Positions 1 through 5,983 of a stretch of 7,076 nt of DNA are shown in pieces. Every line of letters begins with the position of its first letter. Within the stretch, counting starts at the first letter, position 1. Under the pieces are notes generated by a model. That model worked only from the letters and a program-made list of their open reading frames with translations, did not search any database and was not told the DNA's origin. The translations under genes were made by a program, and so were the position numbers. The DNA comes from Gammaproteobacteria bacterium. GTDB taxonomy: Bacteria; Pseudomonadota; Gammaproteobacteria; DAOWEP01. The DNA lies in NCBI GenBank assembly GCA_030638455.1, contig DAOWEP010000170.1, positions 1 to 7,076 of the forward strand, given 5' to 3'.

Positions 1-18
1 CCTTTAAAATCATTACGC

Positions 19-54
19 AAAAATGCAAACGGCAGCTTAAAAGCTGCCGTTTGC
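19..54 (-). terminator. Rho-independent terminator of thiC
   Basis: A perfect inverted repeat spans 25-36 and 43-54 (12 bp, core GGCAGC/GCTGCC) around a 6-nt TTAAAA loop. The A/T bases of the loop could extend the stem further. Read on the minus strand, the stem is followed directly by ATTTTT (complement of 19-24), giving the classical GC-stem plus U-tract. It begins about 33 nt after the thiC stop codon (87-89). On the plus strand no T-run follows, so it should act only on the leftward transcript. Confidence 0.9.
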
Positions 55-86
55 AATAGTAAATCCCCTTCTACATCTTGTTACTA

Positions 87-1961
87 TCATGTTTGTATGT
101 ATATTTCATTACCCAGATCTTTGAACTCTACTGCTTTTTCTTTCATCCCCCTTTCCTTTTCTTCAGTCATTTCCTGCTTATTAGCATAATCCCTTACATC
201 CTGAGAAATTTTCATGGAACAGAAGTTTGGCCCGCACATGGAACAGAAATGCGCTACCTTATGCGCCTGCTTGGGTAAAGTAGCGTCATGATATTCTCGT
301 GCGCGATCAGGATCCAGACCAAGGTTAAACTGGTCTTCCCAACGGAATTCAAAACGCGCCTTTGACATGGCATTATCCCGAATCTGAGCACCGGGATGAC
401 CTTTTGCCAAATCAGCCGCATGGGCGGAAATCTTGTAGGTGATAATCCCTTCCTTTACATCATCCTTATTTGGTAGGCCAAGGTGCTCCTTGGGTGTGAC
501 GTAACACAACATAGCGCAACCGTACCAGCCGATCATGGCAGCACCTATACCCGAAGTAATATGGTCATAACCCGGTGCAATATCAGTCGTTAGCGGCCCC
601 AGGGTATAAAATGGCGCCTCATCACACTCCTTTAATTGCTTGTCCATATTTTCCTTGATCATATGCATAGGCACATGGCCTGGACCTTCGATCATAGTCT
701 GTACATCATGCTTCCAGGCGATCTTAGTCAGCTCTCCCAATGCCTCAAGTTCTCCAAACTGGGCTTCATCATTGGCATCGGCAAGCGAACCCGGACGCAA
801 GCCATCACCCAACGAGAAAGAAACATCATAGGCCTTCATAATCTCGCAAATCTCTTCAAAATTCGTATAGAGGAAATTTTCCTTGTGGTGTGACAGACAC
901 CATTTGGCCATGATAGAACCACCACGCGAGACGATACCGGTAACACGTTTGGCCGTAAGTGGCACATGTCTAAGCAATACACCGGCATGGATAGTAAAGT
1001 AGTCTACGCCCTGTTCTGCCTGCTCAATCAGCGTATCCCGAAAAATTTCCCAGGTGAGGTCTTCTGCCTTGCCATTCACCTTTTCCAGTGCCTGATAGAT
1101 TGGCACAGTACCAATGGGCACGGGTGAATTGCGAATAATCCATTCCCTTGTTTCATGAATGTTCTTACCGGTAGAAAGGTCCATGATAGTGTCAGAACCC
1201 CAACGGATACCCCAGGTCATTTTGTCTACCTCATCTTCTATAGAGGAAGTAACTGCTGAGTTACCCAGATTACCGTTAATCTTTACCAGAAAATTGCGGC
1301 CGATAATCATCGGTTCCAGTTCTGTGTGATTAATGTTCGCAGGTATAATGGCTCGACCACGGGCAATCTCGTCGCGTACAAATTCAGGGGTGATCACTTG
1401 AGGGATACTGGCTCCATATGACTCCCCCTTATGTTGTTCACCCAATTGCTCCTTATATAGCTCCAGACGCATGTTTTCGCGAATGGCGACATACTCCATT
1501 TCAGGGGTAATAATGCCCTTCCTGGCATAATGCATCTGACTAACATTACATCCGGCCTTTGCACGGCGTGGATTTCGGCGATGGAGCTCAAAACGTAACG
1601 AATCCAGCACTTTGTCCTCCGCACGCAATCGTCCGTATTCAGAAGTAAGGCTGCCCAACTGCTCAGTATCATCGCGCTCTTTTATCCAGCCACTACGGAT
1701 ATCCGACAATCCTTTACGAATATCAATCTGTACATCAGGATCTGTGTACGGGCCGGATGTGTCATATACCGTTATGGACGGGTTTTGCTCTGCGCCCGAT
1801 TCTGTCAGGGTATCGGTCAGGGTGATTTCACGCATAGGGACTTTGAGATCAGGCCGGCTACCCTGCACAAAAATTTTTCTGGAATTCGGAAAAGGTTGAA
1901 CGGAAGCATCGTCAACCTGCGCGGTCTTGCTTAAAAATTTATCAGGTACTGCATTCATCAT
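87..1961 (-). CDS. thiC: Phosphomethylpyrimidine synthase ThiC
   Basis: ThiC is a non-canonical radical-SAM enzyme that converts 5-aminoimidazole ribotide into HMP phosphate, the pyrimidine half of thiamine, in the cytoplasm. The 624-residue product matches E. coli ThiC (about 630 aa) end to end. It has the N-terminal FPNSRKI and VPMREI segments, then VYDTSGPY (~65-72), a long conserved core including MDLSTG (~260-265), GPGHVPM (~427-432) and APGYDH (~462-467). The C-terminal CX2CX4C motif (Cys573, 576, 581) binds the [4Fe-4S] cluster. No key motif is missing. The frame stays open to an ATG at 2018 (643 aa), but that start has no ribosome binding site and lies in a leader hairpin. ATG 1961 and the adjacent ATG 1958 follow GGAGAAAG at good spacing, so I use 1961. 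It is transcribed away from the plus-strand genes, controlled by a TPP riboswitch and closed by a terminator at 19-54. Confidence 0.97.
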   Translation of the reverse strand: MMNAVPDKFLSKTAQVDDASVQPFPNSRKIFVQGSRPDLKVPMREITLTDTLTESGAEQNPSITVYDTSGPYTDPDVQIDIRKGLSDIRSGWIKERDDTEQLGSLTSEYGRLRAEDKVLDSLRFELHRRNPRRAKAGCNVSQMHYARKGIITPEMEYVAIRENMRLELYKEQLGEQHKGESYGASIPQVITPEFVRDEIARGRAIIPANINHTELEPMIIGRNFLVKINGNLGNSAVTSSIEDEVDKMTWGIRWGSDTIMDLSTGKNIHETREWIIRNSPVPIGTVPIYQALEKVNGKAEDLTWEIFRDTLIEQAEQGVDYFTIHAGVLLRHVPLTAKRVTGIVSRGGSIMAKWCLSHHKENFLYTNFEEICEIMKAYDVSFSLGDGLRPGSLADANDEAQFGELEALGELTKIAWKHDVQTMIEGPGHVPMHMIKENMDKQLKECDEAPFYTLGPLTTDIAPGYDHITSGIGAAMIGWYGCAMLCYVTPKEHLGLPNKDDVKEGIITYKISAHAADLAKGHPGAQIRDNAMSKARFEFRWEDQFNLGLDPDRAREYHDATLPKQAHKVAHFCSMCGPNFCSMKISQDVRDYANKQEMTEEKERGMKEKAVEFKDLGNEIYIQT

Positions 1962-2080
1962 TCTTTCTCCAGCATAGGCTTGCAGCTCTACCCGGTACCA
2001 TAGCGATTCAATCGCCATGCTTACACGAAGGGAAGATCAACCGGAAGTATCTGAATAATATGGTATTTTCTGGAAGAGCT
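1962..2080 (-). promoter_or_regulatory. Putative expression platform of the thiC riboswitch
   Basis: This leader joins the TPP aptamer to the thiC start. Three pairings can be drawn. (a) TTCCAG (2070-2075), just after helix P1, can pair over 6 positions (one G-U) with CTGGAG (1967-1972), which contains the Shine-Dalgarno. (b) AGCTCTTCC (2072-2080), which is the 3' strand of P1 plus most of that anti-Shine-Dalgarno, can pair with GGTAGAGCT (1984-1992) at 8 of 9 positions. (c) A local 8-bp hairpin with a TTGAA loop spans 1999-2019 (arms CATGGCGA/TCGCTATG). Pairings (a) and (b) exclude each other, and (b) also excludes P1. This fits translational control: TPP bound, P1 formed, start site masked. 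I see no stem followed by a U-run here, so transcription termination is less likely. Drawn by hand, without energy calculation. Confidence 0.5.
1963..1970 (-). promoter_or_regulatory. Shine-Dalgarno of thiC, decides the start
   Basis: On the minus strand GGAGAAAG lies 5 nt (counted from GGAG) before ATG 1961 and 8 nt before ATG 1958. The upstream in-frame ATG at 2018 is preceded by TTCGTGTAAGC, which has no purine-rich element. This is the main reason for the 624-residue start over the 643-residue one. Confidence 0.75.
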
Positions 2081-2160
2081 TCCCTACGCCGGTATTACCC
2101 GGATCAGGTTTTAAAGGGTCTATCTCAGCCTGAACACATCTCAGGCACCCCCAGCTTGGT
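2073..2160 (-). promoter_or_regulatory. TPP riboswitch (THI element)
   Basis: On the minus strand the region reads as a canonical thiamine pyrophosphate aptamer. It has GGGGGTGCC, then a hairpin with arms CCTGA/TCAGG, the conserved CTGAGA box, ACCC, AACCTGATC, the GGGTAATACC segment and GCGTAGGGAA. The closing helix P1 is the short AGCT/AGCT pairing (2153-2156 with 2077-2080), in the same register as in E. coli thiC. One small deviation is AAAACCTGAT where most members have GAACCTGAT. The aptamer binds TPP and represses the thiamine gene downstream, here thiC. No convincing sigma70 promoter could be picked out upstream on this strand. Confidence 0.96.
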
Positions 2161-2255
2161 TTGTTGAAACTAATGGAATAACAGATAATTTGCAAGAACA
2201 TGGATTCATCACGCCCCAACGCCAATTGAAACCTTCAACATCTTGTTAATTTGAC

Positions 2256-2264
2256 TGGTATAAT
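2256..2264 (+). promoter_or_regulatory. Extended -10 promoter for the rightward genes
   Basis: TGGTATAAT is an exact TGn extended -10 with a consensus TATAAT (2259-2264). It predicts transcription starting near 2271 and a 5' UTR of about 80 nt before the methyltransferase ATG at 2351. No good -35 lies 16-18 nt upstream. The nearby TTGACT (2251-2256) is too close to serve. Extended -10 promoters often work with a poor -35, so this is the best candidate driver of the operon. Confidence 0.65.
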
Positions 2265-2270
2265 CTGCCT

Positions 2271-2317
2271 ACCCTTAGTTTTTATACTATTAATTTCTTT
2301 CTCGTTTTTGTAAGGGT
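2271..2317 (+). repeat. 7-bp inverted repeat in the 5' UTR
   Basis: ACCCTTA (2271-2277) and TAAGGGT (2311-2317) are exact inverted copies separated by 33 T-rich bases. The left arm lies at the predicted transcription start, so the RNA could form a 5'-terminal stem, or the DNA could be an operator. The arms are short and no U-run follows the right arm. Function is unknown and chance is possible. Confidence 0.3.
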
Positions 2318-2350
2318 TGTTCTAAAAAGGAAAATACTGGAAATAATCAA

Positions 2351-3016
2351 ATGATGACAGAGCTAGATATTGAACTTGCCAGAAGCAACATGGTCGAACA
2401 GCAAATCAGGCCATGGGATGTACTGGATCAACGGATACTGGATACCATTACACAGCTTCCACGGGAACGTTTTGTGGCCGAGCAATACAAAAATCTTGCC
2501 TTTTCGGACATGCAGGTACCGATCAATGAAGATCAGGTAATGATGGAACCTAAACTAGAGGCCAGGATATTACAAACCTTGCAAATAGAGCCGGAAGACC
2601 GAATTCTGGAGATTGGAACGGGCACCGGATATCTGACTGCATGCCTGGCGCTATTGGGAAATGAGGTGGTCACTGTAGATATTGACCCGGAACTCAGCAG
2701 ACAGGCGCAGCAAGGGGTCGCCGAACAAGGACTTGAAAATGTTGCATTCCAGGTTGGGGATGCAAGTGAAGGCTGGAACCGGGATGACGAATTTGATGTG
2801 ATCGTTATAACCGGATCATTACCAGAGCTCCCCGAAAGCTACAAACAGCAACTGAAAAAAAATGGTCGTCTTTTTGTGATTGAAGGTGAAGGAGTCTTAA
2901 TGGAAGCAAAATTAATCACCCGTACCGGGAAATTTGACTGGTCCGTGGAAAGTCTGTTCGAGACCTGTTTGCCAGCTCTTGTGAATACCAGAAACACTGA
3001 TACCTTTGTGTTCTAG
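2351..3016 (+). CDS. PCMT-family SAM-dependent methyltransferase
   Basis: The 221-residue protein belongs to the protein-L-isoaspartate O-methyltransferase (COG2518) family of Rossmann-fold methyltransferases. The SAM-binding motif I is ILEIGTGTGY (85-94), motif post-I is VTVDID (107-112), and a GDASEGW segment (137-143) follows. The N-terminal RSNMVEQQIRPWDVLDQRIL block (11-30) is typical of a subgroup found near tolC in proteobacteria. Genuine PCMTs have a (G)QTISQP-like loop with a catalytic serine. Here the equivalent stretch reads QVMMEP (62-67), with methionine in place of serine, so isoaspartate repair activity is doubtful and the substrate is unknown. There is no signal peptide, so it should be cytoplasmic. 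The start could be ATG 2351 or 2354. A weak GGAA lies 8 nt before 2351. It is the first gene after the extended -10 promoter. Its stop codon sits inside a terminator-like hairpin. Confidence 0.9.
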   Translation: MMTELDIELARSNMVEQQIRPWDVLDQRILDTITQLPRERFVAEQYKNLAFSDMQVPINEDQVMMEPKLEARILQTLQIEPEDRILEIGTGTGYLTACLALLGNEVVTVDIDPELSRQAQQGVAEQGLENVAFQVGDASEGWNRDDEFDVIVITGSLPELPESYKQQLKKNGRLFVIEGEGVLMEAKLITRTGKFDWSVESLFETCLPALVNTRNTDTFVF

Positions 3017-3046
3017 AAACTTAGGTGTTCTAGAATTTTTGTTTTC
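3011..3046 (+). terminator. Weak terminator-like hairpin after the methyltransferase
   Basis: TTCTAGAA occurs at 3011-3018 and again at 3028-3035. Because the word is its own reverse complement, the copies can form an 8-bp stem with a 9-nt loop, followed at once by TTTTTGTTTT. The stem has only two G-C pairs, so termination is probably partial. The methyltransferase stop TAG (3014-3016) lies in the left arm. The copies are also an 11-bp direct repeat (GTGTTCTAGAA, period 17). The remaining gap to tolC (to 3149) has a T-run at 3053-3059 and AT-rich sequence without a clear promoter. Confidence 0.4.
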
Positions 3047-3149
3047 AACCCCTTTTTTTCAAAAGAATAACAACACTGCTTCGAGCATCATAAACTAGCT
3101 CTTTACTGTAAACAGAAAAAACTTCTGACAAAAATGGGATAGACCCAAA

Positions 3150-4448
3150 ATGAAAAGAACACTTATCGCCCTCTTTACACTTTTAGTATTACCAGTTTCA
3201 GCAAATGCTACAAATCTGGATGATATTTACAAACTTGCTGTAGAGAATGACCCACAATTCCTGGCGGCATATTCAACTTATCAGGCAGAACTGACCGCAA
3301 AACCACAGGCACGCGCTTTATTATTACCTAATGCATCGTTTAGTGCCGATGTATCAGAAAATTCATCCGATAGTAGCCTGAGCGGAAAGTCCGATTTTCA
3401 GAGCAACGGGTACAAACTCAGTATCAGCCAGCCAGTTTTTCACTACGACTACTTTATACAACTTGGACAGGCAAATGAAAGTGTAAAGAAGGCAACGGCT
3501 GAATATAGTGCCGCACAACAGGAGTTAATGTTACGGGTTGTGCAACGCTACCTTGACGTACTGGCCGCAAGAGATAACCTTGAATTTGCACAGTCTGAAA
3601 AAACAGCGATTGATCGTCAACTGGAACAGGCGCGCAAGCGTTTTGAGGTTGGCCTGATCGCCATTACCGACGTACACGAGGCACAGGCAGCTTTTGATCT
3701 TGCCCATGCACAGGAAATTGCAGCAGAAAACCAGGTAAGCAGTAGCCAGGAGGCGTTGAGTGAGATAACCGGCCAACAGCACAAAACCCTGGGACTTCTT
3801 GGAAAAAAACTCCCACTGCTAACCCCTGAACCGGCAAGCCTGGAAAGCTGGACAAAGGTAGCGCTTGAACAGAATCTGCAGCTCAAGGCAGCAAAAAATG
3901 CGGCCACGATTGCCCAGGAAGAAATAAAGCGGCTGCGTTCAGGGCATTACCCAACTCTGGATCTTGTAGCTTCACGTAATCATTCTGATGTCGGGGGTGG
4001 CTTTGGTGCAAGAGAAACAGATACTGATGCTATAGCCCTGCAGTTTAGCTTGCCACTGTACCAGGGTGGGCTGGTTAGTTCACAGGTCAAGGAAGCTGCA
4101 CACCTGTATCAGAAGGCCAGAGAAAACCTGGAACAACAACGACGCGCCACCTTGCGACAAGCACGTGACGCATACCGAGGCGTACTTACCGATATCAGCA
4201 GGGTAAAAGCATTAAAGCAGGCCACCGTTTCTACTCAAAGTGCAGTTGAGGCAACTGAAGCAGGCTTTGAGGTCGGCACCAGAACCATAGTTGATGTACT
4301 GGTTTCCCAGCGTGAGCTTTTTCGGGCCAGACGTGATTACGCTCAGACTCGTTATGACTATTTATTAAACACCCTGCGACTCAAACAGGCCGCGGGAACA
4401 TTGTCACCCGATGACCTCACAAACATCAATCAATGGATTCAGCCCTAG
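3150..4448 (+). CDS. tolC: TolC-family outer membrane channel protein
   Basis: The 432-residue protein is an outer-membrane channel of the TolC / type I secretion OMP family (two OEP domains). These proteins trimerise into a beta-barrel with a long periplasmic alpha-barrel and connect to efflux pumps or type I exporters. Residues 1-20 form a Sec signal peptide with probable cleavage after ANA. The expected internal duplication is visible: LSISQPVF (90-97) and LQFSLPLYQGG (297-307) mark the strand regions. FEVGLIAITDVHEAQ (165-179) and FEVGTRTIVDVLVSQ (373-387) are the matching helical parts. Long Gln/Ala/Glu-rich coiled-coil helices flank them. It is shorter than E. coli TolC (493 aa) but within the family range and looks complete. 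No ABC transporter or membrane-fusion partner is encoded here, so it is probably a general-purpose channel. The only candidate ribosome site, GGGA (3136-3139), is about 10 nt from ATG and lies in a small TGGG/CCCA hairpin. The symbol denotes the family, as paralogues may exist. Confidence 0.93.
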   Translation: MKRTLIALFTLLVLPVSANATNLDDIYKLAVENDPQFLAAYSTYQAELTAKPQARALLLPNASFSADVSENSSDSSLSGKSDFQSNGYKLSISQPVFHYDYFIQLGQANESVKKATAEYSAAQQELMLRVVQRYLDVLAARDNLEFAQSEKTAIDRQLEQARKRFEVGLIAITDVHEAQAAFDLAHAQEIAAENQVSSSQEALSEITGQQHKTLGLLGKKLPLLTPEPASLESWTKVALEQNLQLKAAKNAATIAQEEIKRLRSGHYPTLDLVASRNHSDVGGGFGARETDTDAIALQFSLPLYQGGLVSSQVKEAAHLYQKARENLEQQRRATLRQARDAYRGVLTDISRVKALKQATVSTQSAVEATEAGFEVGTRTIVDVLVSQRELFRARRDYAQTRYDYLLNTLRLKQAAGTLSPDDLTNINQWIQP

Positions 4449-4475
4449 CAGAAAACCCTGCACTAATAATTAATT

Positions 4476-5006
4476 ATGAATGACCTGCTCCCGGACCCAG
4501 CACCTGACTTCAGTGACCCAATAGGATTATTAAAGGCATGCCATCAACGCATACTTCGTTACTGTGACTTGCTTGAAAAAATGGTAACCCTCGCCAAAAC
4601 CGAACAATCAGAAGATACAGATAAGGAAATCCGTGATGCCGCAAATCAAATAAAGCGATATTTTTCTACTGCCGGGGTTTTACATCACCTGGATGAAGAG
4701 CAGAGCCTCTTTCCGATATTAATCCGCACCTCTATGAAAATGGCTGACCTTATCCACATGCTGAAACAGGCACACAAACAAAGTGATGAATTATGGGAGC
4801 AGCTGGAGCCGCTATTATCGGATCCCACAAAACAGGAAAATCTGGATTCTCTTGAACAAGTAAGCGAACAGTTTTGTGCTTTCCAACGAGAACATGTTAA
4901 AGAGGAAGAATCCGGGGTTTTAGCCATGGCTGAACATATCCTGAGTTCTGACCAGCTACGTAATATCGGATATTCCATGGAAGAAAAACGCAAATCAAGC
5001 CGATAA
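4476..5006 (+). CDS. Hemerythrin-like domain protein
   Basis: The 176-residue, mostly helical protein has no signal peptide or membrane segment and should be cytoplasmic. It shows the spaced ligand pattern of bacterial hemerythrin-like four-helix bundles: His23 (ACHQRI), His70/His71 with Glu74/Glu75 (LHHLDEEQSLFP), His100 (QAHKQ), and His140 with Glu144 (REHVKEEES). Such proteins bind a non-haem di-iron centre and take part in oxygen or NO sensing, oxygen carriage or iron handling. Which applies here cannot be told. It begins 27 nt after the tolC stop and ends 33 nt before the acyltransferase, implying cotranscription. No Shine-Dalgarno precedes ATG 4476, and the next in-frame Met is residue 36, beyond His23, so the first ATG is the sensible start. 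Confidence 0.85.
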   Translation: MNDLLPDPAPDFSDPIGLLKACHQRILRYCDLLEKMVTLAKTEQSEDTDKEIRDAANQIKRYFSTAGVLHHLDEEQSLFPILIRTSMKMADLIHMLKQAHKQSDELWEQLEPLLSDPTKQENLDSLEQVSEQFCAFQREHVKEEESGVLAMAEHILSSDQLRNIGYSMEEKRKSSR

Positions 5007-5039
5007 ACCGCTATAATTTTTTATAACTATAACGGCTAA

Positions 5040-5963
5040 ATGAACAACCCCAACACAGAAACTACTCTTTCTGATTTTATTACCCCGCGCTACTGGCCGA
5101 CCTGGATTGGCATCGGGATTCTGCGCCTGTGTATATGTTTGCCCTTCAGATGGCAACAAACACTCGGTGCTATTATTGGGCAACTGGGATATTACCTTGC
5201 CAAAAGTCGTCGAAAAATTACAGCGACCAATATCAGGCTCTGCTTCCCGGAACTTTCCCCGGCAGAACAAAAAGACCTGACGATCAAAACATTCCGGTCG
5301 ACTGGGAAAGCCATCTTCGAAACCGGGCTAAGCTGGTGGGGCAATGAAAGAAAACTGGATAATCTTTGCCAGATTGAAGGGCTCGAAAATCTGCAACAGG
5401 CCCTGAAACAGAAAAAGGGCGTCATATTGTTGAGCGCCCACTTCACCAGCCTGGAAATCGGTGGTCGACTATTGTCCCTTCACCAACCCTTTCAGGTGGT
5501 TTACAAAAAAGCACACAACCCCCTGTTCGAACTTTTCATGCAACGCGCACGTGAAAAACACTACCAGAGGGCCATACAAACCTATGACCTGCGCGGTATG
5601 CTCAAGGGCCTGAAGGAAAACAAGGTAAGCTGGTATGCATCGGATCAGGACTTTGGCACCAAACAAAGCATATTTGTACCGTTTATGGGTGTTACCGCAG
5701 CTACACTTACTACCCCTGCACGTCTAGCAAAAATGTCCGGGGCACCTGTAGTACCATACTTCCCCAGGAGACTGGAAAACGGAAAAGGTTATCAACTAAC
5801 TATTCTCCCCATATTGGAAGGGTTTCCATGTGATGATGAATACAAGGATGCAGAACGTATTAATCAAATAATTGAAGCCGCGATACGAAAGTCACCTGAA
5901 CAGTATTTATGGGTACACAAACGCTTCAAGACCCGGCCTGAAGGTGAGGCCGGGGTTTATTGA
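5040..5963 (+). CDS. lpxL: Lipid A late acyltransferase, LpxL/HtrB family
   Basis: The 307-residue enzyme transfers an acyl chain from acyl-ACP to a Kdo-containing lipid A precursor at the cytoplasmic face of the inner membrane. It is similar to E. coli LpxL (306 aa) over its full length, including the N-terminal PRYWPTWIGIG (16-26), NIRLCFPELS (64-73) and the C-terminal HKRFKTRPEGE (293-303). The catalytic HX4E motif is His134-x4-Glu139 (AHFTSLE). SDQDFG (201-206) corresponds to PDHDYG in E. coli. A hydrophobic stretch at ~19-36 is the membrane anchor. waaA, which makes its usual acceptor, starts 20 nt downstream. I call it LpxL type, but LpxP-like or other chain or position specificity cannot be excluded. 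No Shine-Dalgarno precedes ATG 5040. The upstream gap is A/T-rich and contains TATAAT (5012-5017) without a -35. Confidence 0.9.
   Translation: MNNPNTETTLSDFITPRYWPTWIGIGILRLCICLPFRWQQTLGAIIGQLGYYLAKSRRKITATNIRLCFPELSPAEQKDLTIKTFRSTGKAIFETGLSWWGNERKLDNLCQIEGLENLQQALKQKKGVILLSAHFTSLEIGGRLLSLHQPFQVVYKKAHNPLFELFMQRAREKHYQRAIQTYDLRGMLKGLKENKVSWYASDQDFGTKQSIFVPFMGVTAATLTTPARLAKMSGAPVVPYFPRRLENGKGYQLTILPILEGFPCDDEYKDAERINQIIEAAIRKSPEQYLWVHKRFKTRPEGEAGVY
5932..5954 (+). other. GC-rich hairpin at the end of lpxL
   Basis: CCCGGCCT (5932-5939) and AGGCCGGG (5947-5954) form a perfect 8-bp stem with a 7-nt loop inside the last codons of the acyltransferase. The following sequence, GTTTATTGATC, has only a poor U-run, so full termination is unlikely. 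It could attenuate transcription, mark an mRNA 3' end or protect the upstream message. It may also be a by-product of coding for the conserved ArgProGluGly tail. Confidence 0.35.
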
Positions 5964-5983
5964 TCATTTACTGACAGAAAATT

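Noticed and set aside
78..278. Plus-strand 66-codon frame rich in Phe and Leu
   Set aside because: It is antisense to the conserved C-terminus of thiC and has no ribosome site or recognisable family. The composition is a reflection of Glu/Lys codons on the other strand.
2161..2220. Minus-strand promoter for thiC
   Set aside because: Candidates such as TTGCAA with TAGTTT match consensus too poorly to claim, although a promoter must exist somewhere upstream of the riboswitch.
2037..2225. Minus-strand 62-codon frame upstream of thiC
   Set aside because: It runs through the TPP riboswitch, whose conserved RNA motifs explain the sequence. No coding signal is seen.
2251..2264. TTGACT next to TATAAT as a standard -35/-10 pair
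   Set aside because: Only 2 nt separate them, far too few. I use the TGG extended -10 reading instead.
3531..3907. Minus-strand frames of 83 and 96 codons inside tolC
   Set aside because: They are antisense shadows of a well-supported TolC coding sequence, with no ribosome sites and low-complexity Ser/Cys/Leu products.
3165..4382. TolC internal similarity (two FEVG segments) as an unusual duplication
   Set aside because: The tandem structural repeat is a known property of the TolC fold.
5012..5017. TATAAT between the hemerythrin-like gene and lpxL as an internal promoter
   Set aside because: No -35 match at 16-18 nt and no TGn extension. The 33-nt gap is simply A/T-rich.
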